This document shows, piece by piece, positions 28,336 to 39,201 of a stretch of DNA of 64,000 bases. The notes under the pieces are model-generated. The model worked only from the letters and a program-made list of their open reading frames with translations. It did no database searches and was not told where the DNA came from. Each line of letters begins with the position of its first letter. The stretch's first letter is position 1. Where the stretch lies: contig NZ_LT606951.1 of the NCBI RefSeq assembly GCF_900095205.1, positions 1,550,001 to 1,614,000 of the forward strand, in the 5' to 3' direction. The position numbers and the translations under genes are program-made. The stretch is from Polynucleobacter necessarius. Its GTDB lineage: Bacteria; Pseudomonadota; Gammaproteobacteria; Burkholderiales; Burkholderiaceae.

Positions 28336-29090
28336 TCAATCCTGAGAATTTGCTCTACCTTGAGCCATTAAAACTTTCATATCGACGATAGCCTTTTGCC
28401 AGCCCTTAAACAGGGCTTCAGCAACGATGGCATGCCCGATATTGAGCTCAGATAATTCAGCAATTTCAGCAATAGGCATCACATTGCCTTCATGCAGACC
28501 ATGACCCGCATTGACTCTCAAGCCAATGCTTTTCTCCCGAATACAGCAGCCTTACGAATGCGCTCTAGCTCTTTAGCTTGTTCTGGACCAGATAAATCTG
28601 CATAACGTCCAGTATGTAATTCCACCACCGTTGCACCGACATCTTTAGCCGCCTGAATTTGACTTTCTTCTGGATCAACAAATAATGACGCTCGAATACC
28701 AGCACCTAACAATTTCTTCGTAGCAGCCTTTATCGCTTCGAATTGACCCAATACATCTAGACCACCTTCTGTTGTCACCTCCTCGCGCTTTTCCGGAACC
28801 AAACACACATCATGTGAGCGCACCGTGCAGGCAATATCAATCATCTCAGGCGTTACCGCACATTCGAAATTCATACGGGTTTTAATCAGTGGGCGCAGCG
28901 CTAATAAATCAGCATCTTTGATGTGCCGACGATCTTCACGCAAATGTAAGGTAATTAAATCAGCACCAGCCTCCTCAGCCAATTGGGCCGCTCTTAAGGG
29001 ATCGGGATAGACCGTGCCTCGCGCATTACGCAAGGTAGCCACGTGATCAATATTAATGCCGAGTTCCAATGCTGGGAAATGACTCATCAT
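28336..29090 (-). pseudogene. pdxJ: Pyridoxine 5'-phosphate synthase PdxJ, single frameshift
   Basis: TIM-barrel enzyme that closes the pyridoxine ring in the DXP-dependent route to vitamin B6. The first 190 residues are in frame ([41 protein letters not shown]). Phase is lost in a G run near 28533. Adding one G restores [18 protein letters not shown] and the remainder to the stop at 28336, with [12 protein letters not shown], the conserved C-terminal phosphate-site region. As read, the last quarter of the barrel is missing. It is a candidate for either real loss of B6 synthesis or a base-call error. Confidence 0.88.
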
Positions 29091-29099
29091 TGTAGATTA

Positions 29100-29834
29100 C
29101 TAGATTTTCTTTAAATCTATCAAAATTTGACGGGTTGTTAAAACCTGATCCTGCAAATGCAAGCCAAGCAGAAAACGCATTAATTGTTTATTTTCCGATA
29201 GCGTTTCTGGATCAGAAAAATCTCCCACTGCAATTGCTAGCAGAGATTTTCCGGTGAGAACAGGCCAGTGCCCTGGATCATCCACTTGAACAGGACGAAC
29301 GCCGCGTTCTGGTTGGTAAACATATTGCTCATGAGCTATAGGAATTTCGTTGGTTTCAACGCAGCGATCTAGCGCAGCAGCATAACCTGTCTCTTGAAGT
29401 AGAGATAACTCAAATGGGCGCAAAATTTCTTCCAAGCCCTTAGATTCAAACTCTAGATTAGATAGGGCATTAATAGTTTCTGCATAGCGGTCATACAATT
29501 TTTCGTAATCGTCCTCGCGCGCCAAAAATTTCATGAGTAACTCATTTAAATAGAAACCGCAAAGTAATGCATCGCCCACTAGAGATGGCATACCGCCCAC
29601 CCACTCAGACTTTGTTAAGGTACGAAACTCAGATTTACCACTCCAAGAAACCAGTAGCGGCTGGAAACGTTGCAATACAGGCCTAAGGGTTGAGTGTGGT
29701 CGTTTAGCGCCCTTGGCGATCAGGGCCATACGCCCATATTGCCTCGTAAAAACATCCAGAATTAAGCTGGTTTCTTTGTAGGGAATGCTGTGCAATACAA
29801 AGGCAGGCTCGTCAGCAACGCGAATCGATGCCAT
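29100..29834 (-). CDS. recO: DNA repair protein RecO
   Basis: Mediator that loads RecA on SSB-coated DNA in the RecFOR path. 244 residues with the N-terminal OB fold (AFVLHSIPYKETSLILDVFTR, YGRMALIAKGAKRP) and the helical C-terminal domain (LCGFYLNELLMKFLARED). Intact. It lies between era and pdxJ in the usual lepA-lepB-rnc-era-recO-pdxJ order. Confidence 0.93.
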   Translation of the reverse strand: MASIRVADEPAFVLHSIPYKETSLILDVFTRQYGRMALIAKGAKRPHSTLRPVLQRFQPLLVSWSGKSEFRTLTKSEWVGGMPSLVGDALLCGFYLNELLMKFLAREDDYEKLYDRYAETINALSNLEFESKGLEEILRPFELSLLQETGYAAALDRCVETNEIPIAHEQYVYQPERGVRPVQVDDPGHWPVLTGKSLLAIAVGDFSDPETLSENKQLMRFLLGLHLQDQVLTTRQILIDLKKI

Positions 29835-29839
29835 TCAGC

Positions 29840-30775
29840 TTATTCCAGCCCTTGCGCCTGTAATTCGGCACGATCATCTGCCCAGCCACGCTTCACCTTA
29901 ACCCAAGTCTCTAAGAAGACCTTGCCATCAAAAAGCTTTTCCATATCAATACGAGCATCTATCGAAATCTTTTTAAGACGCTCGCCTTTTTGCCCAATAA
30001 TCATTGCCTTATGGCTATCACGATCGACCAAAATTGTTGCTGCAATACGACGCATCTTGCCATCCATCTTGAACTGATCAATGACAACCGTGCTGGTATA
30101 TGGCAACTCCTCACCAGTAAAGCGAAACACTTTTTCACGCAGAATCTCAGCAGCCAGGAAACGCTCACTGCGATCAGTAATAGTATCGCCGTCATAAACT
30201 GCTGGGGCTTCAGGCAGATACCCCTCAAGCACATCTAAAAGTCTTTCAATGTCCCCAGGACTCTTCGCACTCATCGGTACGATTTCAGCAAACTCACACT
30301 TCTGATCTTCATGTCCACCTAACTCAGACCAGGGACGAGCCATTTCCTTAATAAAACTCAGCAATGCCTGATCGCGCTCGGAGGGCGTCTGAAAACGACT
30401 ATTAAATAAGTCCAGCTTATTTAATACCAGGACTACTGGCAAATCATCTTGGAGCAACTTCAGCACCTTCTTGTCATCTTCACCAAAGTAACCAGCCTCC
30501 ACTACGAAACAGGCTACATTTACATTCTGCAATGCAGTTGTGACAGTTCGATTAAGCGCCTTATTCAGCATATTCATCAAGCGCGTCTGAAACCCCGGAG
30601 TATCAATAAAAATAAATTGAGCCTCTTCGCGATTCTGAATACCCAAAATCCGATGGCGGGTAGTTTGTGCCTTACGCGAAGTGATGCTAATTTTTTGACC
30701 AACTAGAGCATTGAGCAAGGTTGACTTGCCCATATTAGGACGTCCGGCGATGGCAATAGTGCCGCATCTAAACAC
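29840..30775 (-). CDS. era: GTPase Era
   Basis: GTPase that binds the 3' end of 16S rRNA during 30S maturation. The G domain has G1 [10 protein letters not shown]3 DTPGF and G4 NKLD. The C-terminal KH domain contains [25 protein letters not shown]. 311 residues from GTG 30775, preceded by a GAAGGG ribosome site. In the undamaged state rnc would have ended at 30778, two bases before this start, so the two were translationally coupled. The present rnc frame stops earlier, at 30809. Confidence 0.95.
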   Translation of the reverse strand: MFRCGTIAIAGRPNMGKSTLLNALVGQKISITSRKAQTTRHRILGIQNREEAQFIFIDTPGFQTRLMNMLNKALNRTVTTALQNVNVACFVVEAGYFGEDDKKVLKLLQDDLPVVLVLNKLDLFNSRFQTPSERDQALLSFIKEMARPWSELGGHEDQKCEFAEIVPMSAKSPGDIERLLDVLEGYLPEAPAVYDGDTITDRSERFLAAEILREKVFRFTGEELPYTSTVVIDQFKMDGKMRRIAATILVDRDSHKAMIIGQKGERLKKISIDARIDMEKLFDGKVFLETWVKVKRGWADDRAELQAQGLE

Positions 30776-30808
30776 AATTAGCCCTTCAGCTTAAGATTTA
30801 ATTGTTCT

Positions 30809-31567
30809 TCAGTAACTTCTTTTTTGGCCGCTTTTTCTTAGCAGACCGAGTTTTTTGGGTTTACGCGATTCTTGTGGCAATGCCTTCAATACTGCCAGTA
30901 AAGCCACTTTTGCGGCAGCCTGTTCGGCGGCACGACGGGAAGCGCCCTCACCTTTTACAGCTACTTTGAGATTGGGAATTAAACATTCCACTTCAAATTG
31001 CTGATTATGTGCCGCACCAGTAGTGCCAGTGACGTTGTAGGTTGGCAAAGGCAATTGATAGCTTTGCAAACATTCCTGTAAAAGTGTTTTGTCGTCCTTC
31101 CCCAATGTCTTGGGATCAACGTTCGCCAAAATGATGGAGTAAAGTTTACGCAAGCAAGTTTTAGCCGCTTCAAAACCGCCATCTACAAAAATAGCGCCTG
31201 TAACCGCTTCTAAAGTATCAGCCAATATAGATGGGCGACGAAAGCCGCCACTTTTGAGTTCGCCTTCACCCAAACGCAAGTAATCTGATAGGGAGAGGGT
31301 TTGCGCGATCTCATATAGAGCCTGTTGCTTTACTAAGTTTGCGCGTACGCGAGAGAGGTCACCCTCATCTAAATCTGAATATCGCTCATAGAGCATTTCA
31401 GCGACAACACAATTCAAGATAGAATCGCCCAAAAATTCAAGGCGTTCATTATTTTTTTTACTGTGACTTCGATGAGTTAATGCCTGATTCAACAACTCTG
31501 GCTTCTTGAAAACGTAGCCAAGGCGATCTTGTAGCGGTCCAGCTTCAATGACGGCGCGCGCATTCAT
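30809..31567 (-). CDS. rnc: Ribonuclease III with a frame-shifted C-terminal tail
   Basis: Double-strand-specific nuclease of rRNA and mRNA processing. The catalytic signature [12 protein letters not shown] is at residues 39-50, a second acidic site is in [16 protein letters not shown], and the dsRNA-binding domain runs from about residue 155 to 225 with [20 protein letters not shown]. After KPKK the tail changes frame. One extra A in each of two A6 runs (near 30855 and 30825) would restore a Lys-rich tail ending [13 protein letters not shown] at 30778. All catalytic parts are intact, so function is likely kept. Confidence 0.92.
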   Translation of the reverse strand: MNARAVIEAGPLQDRLGYVFKKPELLNQALTHRSHSKKNNERLEFLGDSILNCVVAEMLYERYSDLDEGDLSRVRANLVKQQALYEIAQTLSLSDYLRLGEGELKSGGFRRPSILADTLEAVTGAIFVDGGFEAAKTCLRKLYSIILANVDPKTLGKDDKTLLQECLQSYQLPLPTYNVTGTTGAAHNQQFEVECLIPNLKVAVKGEGASRRAAEQAAAKVALLAVLKALPQESRKPKKLGLLRKSGQKRSY

Positions 31568-31572
31568 GGTGA

Positions 31573-32379
31573 TTACTCGAAGCCGCCTATACGGCCAAGA
31601 TTACCGAGATTCAACCAAACAAAAAATGCCTTACCAACGATATTCTTATCTGGCACAAAACCCCAATAGCGTGAGTCTGCACTGTTATCGCGGTTATCGC
31701 CCATAGCAAAATAATGGCCTGAAGGCACCTTGCATGTCAAACCAGTTGGTTGATACTGACAAAATTCAAATCCTGGGAAACGCTCTGTTGGAAAGACCGT
31801 AGCAGGACGATCAGGATCATTGAGAATCTCGTGACGATTTCCACCTAAATCTGCTGGGAAAGTCTCCGTAAAGCGTTTAGCGTAACGCATGTTTTCGGGA
31901 TCGAGATAAGACTCACCACCGCTGTACTGCAATGGTTGGCCATTAATAGTCAGACGTTTATTTTCATATGTGATTTCATCACCCGGCAAGGCCACTACAC
32001 GCTTGATGTAATTCACAGACTCATCGCGAGGATAGCGAAACACCACTACATCGCCACGCTTTGGCGAACCTAGGTCGACAATTTTTTGATTCAGTACTGG
32101 CAAACGAATTCCATAGGTAAATTTGTTTGCCAAAATGAAGTCGCCAATTTGCAATGTTGGGATCATGGATCCCGATGGAATCTTGAAAGGCTCAGCAATA
32201 AAGGAGCGCAAGACAAATACAGCACAGATTGCTGGGAAGAAACCAGCGGTGTACTCTAACCATAAAGGCATGCGATCGATACCAGCCAATCGTCTTTGCG
32301 GAGCAAAATAGAGCTTGTCAGCAACCCATGCGAGGCCTGTTGTAATAACCAGAATAAAAAGGATTAGAGCAAAATTCAT
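31573..32379 (-). CDS. lepB: Signal peptidase I
   Basis: Membrane serine protease removing signal peptides. Two N-terminal membrane segments flank a short loop. The catalytic Ser is in [16 protein letters not shown] and the Lys in [14 protein letters not shown]. Box E ([21 protein letters not shown]) is complete. 268 residues. Its ATG shares one base with the lepA stop. It sits upstream of rnc, as in most proteobacteria. Confidence 0.96.
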   Translation of the reverse strand: MNFALILFILVITTGLAWVADKLYFAPQRRLAGIDRMPLWLEYTAGFFPAICAVFVLRSFIAEPFKIPSGSMIPTLQIGDFILANKFTYGIRLPVLNQKIVDLGSPKRGDVVVFRYPRDESVNYIKRVVALPGDEITYENKRLTINGQPLQYSGGESYLDPENMRYAKRFTETFPADLGGNRHEILNDPDRPATVFPTERFPGFEFCQYQPTGLTCKVPSGHYFAMGDNRDNSADSRYWGFVPDKNIVGKAFFVWLNLGNLGRIGGFE

Positions 32380-34184
32380 TAATCCCCCACCTGCAAAATA
32401 GCCAAGAACGCTTCTTGTGGAATCTCCACGTTACCCACCTGCTTCATGCGTTTCTTGCCCTCTTTTTGTTTCTCTAAGAGTTTGCGCTTACGAGAAATAT
32501 CGCCACCATAGCACTTAGCCAATACGTTTTTACGCAAAGCTTTGACATTTTCTCGCGCCACAATATTGCTACCAATTGCCGCCTGAATTACTACATCAAA
32601 CATCTGACGAGGAATAATGCCGCGCATCTTAGCAACTACTTCGCGACCGCGATGCTGACTATTACTGCGGTGGACAATGACAGAGAGCGCATCAACCCGC
32701 TCTCCATTAATCAGAATGTCGACTTTCACTACATCTGCTGGACGATACTCTTTGAACTCGTAATCCATCGAAGCATAGCCACGTGAGATAGATTTCATTT
32801 TGTCAAAGAAGTCCAAAACAATTTCAGCCATAGGCAATTCATAAGTCAGTTTGACTTGACGACCTAGATAGTTCATATCCATCTGAATGCCGCGCTTACC
32901 AACGCACAAAGTAATAATTGCACCCACATATTCTTGGGGCATATATAAATTCACCGTAACAATTGGCTCAAGAATGGTGTTGATCTTGCTAGCTTCTGGC
33001 ATCTTCGATGGGTTATCGACAGACACTATCGTTCCATCAGATTGCTCGACCTGGTAGACCACTGTTGGCGCAGTGGTAATAAGATTCATGCCGTACTGAC
33101 GTTCTAAGCGCTCTTGCACAATCTCCATGTGCAATAAACCCAAGAAGCCGCACCGGAATCCAAAACCAAGGGCTTGTGACACCTCTGGCTCATACAAGAG
33201 TGAGGCATCATTTAATTGCAGTTTCTCTAAAGATTCACGCAATTGGTCATATTCGCTTGACTCCACCGGATATAGGCCAGCAAACACTTGTGGTTTAACT
33301 TCTTTAAAACCGGGGAGCGGCTCGGCCGCAGGAACTCGGCCTTGTTGCCCAGGCGAATGCGTAACGGTATCACCCACTTTGGTAGCTTTTAATTCTTTAA
33401 TGCCAGCAATCACAAAGCCTACTTGACCAGCCGATAACTCTGGACGATCAACTGATTTCGGACTAAATACCCCAACATGCTCAACTAAATGAATTGAGCC
33501 ATTTGCCATTAAGGTAATTTTTTCTTTTGACTTTAAGGTGCCGTTCACAACACGCACTAACATAACAACACCTACGTAGTTGTCAAACCAAGAGTCAATA
33601 ATCAATGCTTGCAATGGGTCCGCTGCATTACCTGTTGGCGGAGGCACTCTCACAATCATTTCTTCAATGACATCCTGAACACCTAGACCCGTTTTGGCTG
33701 AACACGTCACTGCATCCGATGCATCAATCCCAATCACATCTTCAATTTCTTTTTTGGCGCGATCAGGATCGGCTTGCGGTAAGTCAATCTTATTGAGCAC
33801 AGGAACTACTTCAACACCCAATTCAAGAGCCATGTAACAGTTCGCAACCGTTTGAGCCTCAACACCTTGACTAGCATCGACCACCAACAAAGCGCCCTCA
33901 CAAGCAGATAAGGAGCGACTGACTTCATAAGAGAAGTCAACATGTCCAGGGGTATCAATCAGATTGAGGTTGTAAATCTTGCCATCTTTCGCTTTGTAAT
34001 TTAAAGCGGCTGTTTGCGCCTTAATCGTAATGCCACGCTCTCGCTCGATATCCATCGAGTCCAATACTTGCGCTTCCATTTCGCGATTAGAAAGACCACC
34101 ACACAGTTGAATAATGCGATCAGCGAGCGTAGATTTGCCGTGATCAATATGGGCGATGATAGAAAAATTGCGGATTAAATCCAT
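32379..34184 (-). CDS. lepA: Elongation factor 4 (LepA back-translocase)
   Basis: Ribosomal GTPase that acts on stalled or mistranslocated ribosomes. G1 [14 protein letters not shown]3 [12 protein letters not shown] and G4 NKIDLP are at the expected spacing. The protein ends in the EF-4-specific C-terminal domain ([22 protein letters not shown]). 601 residues, full length and intact. It lies between degQ and lepB. Confidence 0.97.
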   Translation of the reverse strand: MDLIRNFSIIAHIDHGKSTLADRIIQLCGGLSNREMEAQVLDSMDIERERGITIKAQTAALNYKAKDGKIYNLNLIDTPGHVDFSYEVSRSLSACEGALLVVDASQGVEAQTVANCYMALELGVEVVPVLNKIDLPQADPDRAKKEIEDVIGIDASDAVTCSAKTGLGVQDVIEEMIVRVPPPTGNAADPLQALIIDSWFDNYVGVVMLVRVVNGTLKSKEKITLMANGSIHLVEHVGVFSPKSVDRPELSAGQVGFVIAGIKELKATKVGDTVTHSPGQQGRVPAAEPLPGFKEVKPQVFAGLYPVESSEYDQLRESLEKLQLNDASLLYEPEVSQALGFGFRCGFLGLLHMEIVQERLERQYGMNLITTAPTVVYQVEQSDGTIVSVDNPSKMPEASKINTILEPIVTVNLYMPQEYVGAIITLCVGKRGIQMDMNYLGRQVKLTYELPMAEIVLDFFDKMKSISRGYASMDYEFKEYRPADVVKVDILINGERVDALSVIVHRSNSQHRGREVVAKMRGIIPRQMFDVVIQAAIGSNIVARENVKALRKNVLAKCYGGDISRKRKLLEKQKEGKKRMKQVGNVEIPQEAFLAILQVGD

Positions 34185-34322
34185 AGCGTCTTAATAAGTC
34201 ATTGAAAAAACGCCTTGTCAGAACGCACCACAATGATGCGCTGCAAAAAGTCGTCTTGAAGAGATTGTAATGGGTGGCGCCCAAAAAAGACGCCGAACCC
34301 CATTTTTAACTCCAAAATCAGG

Positions 34323-35762
34323 TTATTTTGGCCTTACAGGGACTACTAAAGTGCTGTCAGCACGCCTGATGAAGACCGGAACGGCCTTATTGGCATCCAA
34401 GCCCTTCACCAAGGCTTCAAACTGCTTTACGCTGGTGATATCAGCATCAGCAACCCGAATAATGACATCACCAGAACGAATTCCAGCCTTAACCAAGGGG
34501 CCGTCTCCCAATCCCGTCACTTCAACCCCACCCTTGATGTTGAGATCCTTCTTTTTGGCATCGGATAACTCAGCAACAGCAACACCGAGAGAATTGGCAT
34601 TATTGCCGGTTGCAGCCGGAGCATCTGACTTCTTATTGGCTACTTGATTAGACTCCGAATCAGCAACGGTTACTGTTAAATCGCGAGCACTCCCTTTGCG
34701 CCATACCTGCACAGTCGCTGAAGTGCCTGGCTTTGTCTCTCCAACCAGTCTTGGAAGATCGGTTGATTTAGCAATATCACGGCCATTAAAGCCAAGAATC
34801 ACATCTCCTGCTTCAATGCCGCCATTGGCTGCAGGACCACCTGGTTCGACATTGCGAACATACGCTCCACGAGGTTTTCCTAAACCCAAACTCTCAGCCA
34901 CATCTTTGGTCATTTCACCCAAGGCAACACCAATGCGACCGCGAGTCATTTTTCCATTAGTACGCAATTGATCCGCCACGCGCATTGCTTCATCAATAGG
35001 AATAGCAAATGAAATTCCCATATAGCCACCAGAGCGACTAAAGATTTGTGAATTTATCCCAATCACCTGGCCAGCAGCATTTAACAGTGGGCCACCTGAG
35101 TTTCCAGGATTAACGGCAACGTCAGTCTGGATAAAGGGTAAATAGTCGCCAGTGTCACGGCTCTTAGCAGACACAATACCGGCGGTGACCGTATTCTCAA
35201 GACCAAATGGAGAGCCAATTGCAAGCACCCATTCACCCACACGCACCTTAGAAGAATCACCCAAGGGCAGTCTTGGTAAATCACGCGCTTCAATTTTCAC
35301 AACTGCAACATCAGTGCGCTTGTCCATACCCAACAACTTCGCTTTGAACTCACGCTTGTCAGTTAAGGTGGCATAGATAGTAGTTGCCCCTTCCACTACG
35401 TGCGTGTTCGTCAAAATCAATCCATTCGATTCAATAATGAAACCCGAGCCTACGCCCCGATCCGCTTCTTGTGGTTTGCCAGAATTTGGTTTTGGGCTAT
35501 TAGGAATTCCGGGAATAGGCACGCCAAAAAACCGACGAAAGAATTCCGCTTGCTCTTCAGGCATTCCAGGAATACCTCCTTGAGCCTGCTGAACCGCTAC
35601 TTTTTCAGTTACGCGGATATTCACTACAGCTGGGCTAGCCCGCTCAACCAGATCGGCAAAATCTGGAATACTGACGCGCGGATTTTGCGCCGAGGCTGTT
35701 GGAATCAATGTAGTTAGCCCAAGACTAAGAATAGCCATGAGCGCAATTAAGTACTTTTTCAT
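34323..35762 (-). CDS. Periplasmic Do-family serine endoprotease (DegQ/MucD type)
   Basis: Periplasmic protease and chaperone for misfolded envelope proteins. A signal peptide ends PTASAQ. The catalytic triad is His in LTNTHVV, Asp in RTDVAVVKI and Ser in NPGNSGGPLLN. Two PDZ domains follow, near residues 275-365 and 390-475. 479 residues. In Burkholderiales this gene is normally the last of an rpoE-rseA-rseB-mucD unit. Here only 50 bases separate it from fabF, so the sigma-E genes are not in their usual place. Confidence 0.93.
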   Translation of the reverse strand: MKKYLIALMAILSLGLTTLIPTASAQNPRVSIPDFADLVERASPAVVNIRVTEKVAVQQAQGGIPGMPEEQAEFFRRFFGVPIPGIPNSPKPNSGKPQEADRGVGSGFIIESNGLILTNTHVVEGATTIYATLTDKREFKAKLLGMDKRTDVAVVKIEARDLPRLPLGDSSKVRVGEWVLAIGSPFGLENTVTAGIVSAKSRDTGDYLPFIQTDVAVNPGNSGGPLLNAAGQVIGINSQIFSRSGGYMGISFAIPIDEAMRVADQLRTNGKMTRGRIGVALGEMTKDVAESLGLGKPRGAYVRNVEPGGPAANGGIEAGDVILGFNGRDIAKSTDLPRLVGETKPGTSATVQVWRKGSARDLTVTVADSESNQVANKKSDAPAATGNNANSLGVAVAELSDAKKKDLNIKGGVEVTGLGDGPLVKAGIRSGDVIIRVADADITSVKQFEALVKGLDANKAVPVFIRRADSTLVVPVRPK

Positions 35763-35812
35763 AATGCTAGAGACCTACTTGGTAAAGACCAACAATAAAG
35801 ACATTGAAAATA

Positions 35813-37060
35813 TTAGGTCAATTTGCCAAAAATCAAGGTACCGTTAGTACCCCCAAAGCCAAAATTGTTTTTGACCGCATGATCAATCTTCACATCCCTA
35901 GCGGTATTGGCACAATAATCCAAATCGCATTCTGGGTCCTGATTGAAAATATTGATCGTAGGTGGCGATTTTTGGTTATGAAGCGCCAAAATCGTAAATA
36001 CAGACTCTAAACCACCCGCACCACCTAACAGGTGGCCTGTCATTGACTTGGTGGAATTAATTAAGGCTTTCTTAGCATGATCACCTAAAGCAGCCTTAAT
36101 TGCTTCGGTTTCATTCTTGTCACCCAATGGCGTAGAAGTGCCGTGTGCATTTAAATACTGAATTTGATCTGGATTTAATTGGGCATCACGCATTGCATTC
36201 ACCATGCAACGACGTGGACCATCCATATTTGGTGCAGTCATGTGATAAGCATCACCACTCATGCCAAAGCCAAGTAACTCACAATAAATTTTTGCGCCAC
36301 GTGCCTTTGCATGCTCATACTCTTCGAGCACCACGACACCAGCGCCCTCACCTAATACAAAACCATCACGGTCTTTATCCCATGGGCGCGATGCTGTAGC
36401 AGGATCATCGTTTCGAGTAGAGAGTGCTCTTGCAGATGCAAAGCCGCCTACACCCAAAGCAGAAATCGTAGATTCAGCGCCACCAGCAACCATGACATCA
36501 GCGTCACCATACTGTATTAATCGCGCAGCTAAACCAATGCTATGCAATCCAGTGGTGCAAGCAGTCACCGCAGCAACGTTTGGCCCTTTAAGCCCAAACA
36601 AAATACTGAGGTGCCCAGAAATCATGTTGATGATTGAACCAGGAACAAAGAATGGTGAAATACGACGAGGGCCACGAGCCAACATCTCAGCGCTCGTATC
36701 CTCAATCATTGGCAGGCCGCCAATACCGGAACCCACCATTACACCAACGCGCTCGGCGTTTTGTTCGGTAATCTCTAAACCACTGTCGCGAATTGCTTGC
36801 GTACCAGCAGCGATGCCGTAATGGATAAATGTATCCATATGGCGCGCCTCTTTGGCAGTGACATATTCTTCGACATTGAAATCTTTCACCTCTCCAGCGA
36901 AATGAATGCTAAGCGGAGTGTGGTCAAACTTCGTGATGGTAGCGATGCCTGATTTGCCCGCAAGCAAATTAGACCAAGCTACACCAACAGAATTACCAAC
37001 AGGTGAGATAAGGCCAAGACCAGTGACCACTACCCGACGTCGGCCATTTGATGCTGACAC
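35813..37060 (-). CDS. fabF: Beta-ketoacyl-ACP synthase II
   Basis: Condensing enzyme of fatty-acid elongation. The active-site Cys is in [14 protein letters not shown], and the two His are in [11 protein letters not shown] and [15 protein letters not shown]. 415 residues, intact. It follows acpP by 21 bases. Downstream, 50 bases separate it from the periplasmic protease. Confidence 0.97.
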   Translation of the reverse strand: MSASNGRRRVVVTGLGLISPVGNSVGVAWSNLLAGKSGIATITKFDHTPLSIHFAGEVKDFNVEEYVTAKEARHMDTFIHYGIAAGTQAIRDSGLEITEQNAERVGVMVGSGIGGLPMIEDTSAEMLARGPRRISPFFVPGSIINMISGHLSILFGLKGPNVAAVTACTTGLHSIGLAARLIQYGDADVMVAGGAESTISALGVGGFASARALSTRNDDPATASRPWDKDRDGFVLGEGAGVVVLEEYEHAKARGAKIYCELLGFGMSGDAYHMTAPNMDGPRRCMVNAMRDAQLNPDQIQYLNAHGTSTPLGDKNETEAIKAALGDHAKKALINSTKSMTGHLLGGAGGLESVFTILALHNQKSPPTINIFNQDPECDLDYCANTARDVKIDHAVKNNFGFGGTNGTLIFGKLT

Positions 37061-37081
37061 AGCATTACCTAGGCTAGGGAA

Positions 37082-37321
37082 TTAACCCTGAGCTTTTGAT
37101 TTAGCGAAGTCGAGCACGAGCTGAACTGTAGTCATCTTTTCAGCTTCCTCATCAGGAATTTCGATGCCAAATTCATCTTCCAAAGCCATAACCAGCTCAA
37201 CAGTGTCAAGAGAGTCAGCGCCCAGGTCGTTCACAAAAGAAGATTCATTTTTGATCTCTGCTTCTGCGACGCCCAATTGCTCAGCGACGATTTTCTTAAT
37301 GCGTTGTTCGATGTTATCCAT
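37082..37321 (-). CDS. acpP: Acyl carrier protein
   Basis: Carrier of growing acyl chains. 79 residues, [18 protein letters not shown], with the phosphopantetheine Ser in [11 protein letters not shown] (residue 37). The start is ATG 37321. The frame extends upstream to 37387, but the extra 22 residues have no homology to carrier proteins. It is modified by AcpS, encoded in the same leftward block. Confidence 0.97.
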   Translation of the reverse strand: MDNIEQRIKKIVAEQLGVAEAEIKNESSFVNDLGADSLDTVELVMALEDEFGIEIPDEEAEKMTTVQLVLDFAKSKAQG

Positions 37322-37422
37322 TAATTTCCCCAGGGGTTGTAAAAAACGATGGAAGGATTCTATCAGTTTAGCGGACCGAATTAGCAAATTTGCCTAAAAA
37401 TGACAAAATCCTTGGTTTGCCG

Positions 37423-38166
37423 TTAGGCTAAATATAGTCCGCCATTGACATGTAGGGTATTACCCGTAATGTAACCAGCAACTGGAGAGGCCAAAAAAGC
37501 CACCGCTTGGGCTACGTCCTCAGGACTGCCTAAGCGAGCCAAAGGTATGTTCACTTTTAGTGCATTTTGCTGTTCTTCACTCAAAGCACGCGTCATATCA
37601 GTATCAATAAACCCTGGTGCAACACAATTGACGGTGATATTGCGGCTACCAATTTCACGGGCGAAAGCGCGAGTCATGCCTGAAACGCCTGCTTTTGCAG
37701 CAGCATAATTTGCCTGGCCAGGGTTGCCCATATGACCAACAATAGAAGTGATATTGATGATACGGCCACCGCGAGCCTTCATCATGGGGCGCATGACTGC
37801 TTGAGACAAACGAAATACCGAACTTAAATTGGTGTCGATAACATCAGCCCATTCATCCGCCTTCATGCGCATTGCCAAGTTATCACGAGTGATGCCAGCA
37901 TTGTTCACCAAAATATTGATACCGCCATATTCTTTGACAATCAAATCAATGATTTCTTCACAAGCATTTGGCGCAGTAACGTTTAAAACTTTACCAGCGC
38001 CTCCTGACGGCTTTAAACGCTCATCAATCGCTTTCGCGCCACTTTCTGATGTGGCCGTGCCAATCACCTTAGCTCCACACTTCACTAACTCATCAGCAAT
38101 CGCCTGACCAATACCACGCGATGCACCAGTTACCAAGGCAATTTGTCCGCTTAAGTCGAGATTCAT
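37423..38166 (-). CDS. fabG: 3-oxoacyl-ACP reductase
   Basis: NADPH-dependent short-chain dehydrogenase of fatty-acid elongation. TGASRGIGQAIA binds the cofactor, NNAGITRDNLAMRM and INITSIVG lead to the YAAAKAGVSGMTRAFA catalytic Tyr/Lys. The C-terminal HVNGGLY is typical of FabG. 247 residues, intact. It lies between fabD and acpP. Confidence 0.97.
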   Translation of the reverse strand: MNLDLSGQIALVTGASRGIGQAIADELVKCGAKVIGTATSESGAKAIDERLKPSGGAGKVLNVTAPNACEEIIDLIVKEYGGINILVNNAGITRDNLAMRMKADEWADVIDTNLSSVFRLSQAVMRPMMKARGGRIINITSIVGHMGNPGQANYAAAKAGVSGMTRAFAREIGSRNITVNCVAPGFIDTDMTRALSEEQQNALKVNIPLARLGSPEDVAQAVAFLASPVAGYITGNTLHVNGGLYLA

Positions 38167-38208
38167 ATTGGTCTTCCGCTATTTTCTGTATTTCTTTAAT
38201 TTGGTTTT

Positions 38209-39144
38209 TTATTTAAAACTTGCCAAAACTTCATTCAAGCTGGCTTCATCAAATACTGGCACGCCAGTCACTTGATCATTAATACGCTTCGTGAGCCCAG
38301 CCAAAACCTTACCTGGACCACACTCCACCACTTGAGTGATGCCTTGTCCAGCCATGGCTTGAATAGTCTCTTGCCAACGCACAGGCTTGGCTGCTTGACG
38401 CACTAAGGCATCTTTAATTGCAGCTGGATCATTTAGAATTTCAACATCAACGTTATTAATCACAGCAATCGTTGGTGCTTTGAATTCGATATTGGCTAAA
38501 TAAGTTTTGAGTTTTTCAGAGGCAGGCTGCAACAAAGAGGAATGAAATGGTGCGGAAACTGGTAAAGGCAGAGCACGCTTGGCGCCTGCAGCCTTTAACA
38601 ACTTACACGCCTTAGTAACGGCATCGCTTGCGCCAGCAATGACTACTTGTCCAAGGGCATTGAAATTCACCGCTTCGACTACGCCGCCAGATGTAGTGCC
38701 AGCTTCAGCACAAACCTTGATTACAGTCGCATCATCCAAACCCAGAACGGCTGCCATACCACCTGTACCTACTGGTACTGCTGTTTGCATAGCCTCAGCA
38801 CGGAATCGCACCAATGGCACAGCATCCTTAAACGAGATGACGCCAGCAGCAACTAAGGCTGAGTACTCGCCTAGGCTATGACCTGCCATCACCTTAGGAG
38901 CAGGACCTCCCGCAGCTAACCATGCACGGTAAAAGGCAATACCTGCTGCCAGCATGACAGGCTGAGTATTGGTAGTTAAAGACAAAGCCTCTGCAGGGCC
39001 TTCAGCAATTAGCTTTGCGACATCCTCACCTAAGACATCCGAGGCCTCTTGTAATGTTGCTCGGACTTCTGAACGCTCGGAAATTGAATTGAGCATCCCA
39101 ACGAATTGGGAACCTTGACCTGGAAATACAAATGCAAATGTCAT
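38209..39144 (-). CDS. fabD: Malonyl-CoA:ACP transacylase
   Basis: Loads malonyl groups onto ACP. FPGQGSQFVGML is at the N-terminus and the nucleophilic Ser is in AGHSLGEYSALVAAG. The catalytic His is in PVSAPFHSSLL. 311 residues, intact. It lies between fabH and fabG. Confidence 0.97.
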   Translation of the reverse strand: MTFAFVFPGQGSQFVGMLNSISERSEVRATLQEASDVLGEDVAKLIAEGPAEALSLTTNTQPVMLAAGIAFYRAWLAAGGPAPKVMAGHSLGEYSALVAAGVISFKDAVPLVRFRAEAMQTAVPVGTGGMAAVLGLDDATVIKVCAEAGTTSGGVVEAVNFNALGQVVIAGASDAVTKACKLLKAAGAKRALPLPVSAPFHSSLLQPASEKLKTYLANIEFKAPTIAVINNVDVEILNDPAAIKDALVRQAAKPVRWQETIQAMAGQGITQVVECGPGKVLAGLTKRINDQVTGVPVFDEASLNEVLASFK

Positions 39145-39201
39145 GTGATTAATTCGCTAAAAGGAGATGAAAAAATAGTGAATCGTTTTTGTGAAATATT
39201 T

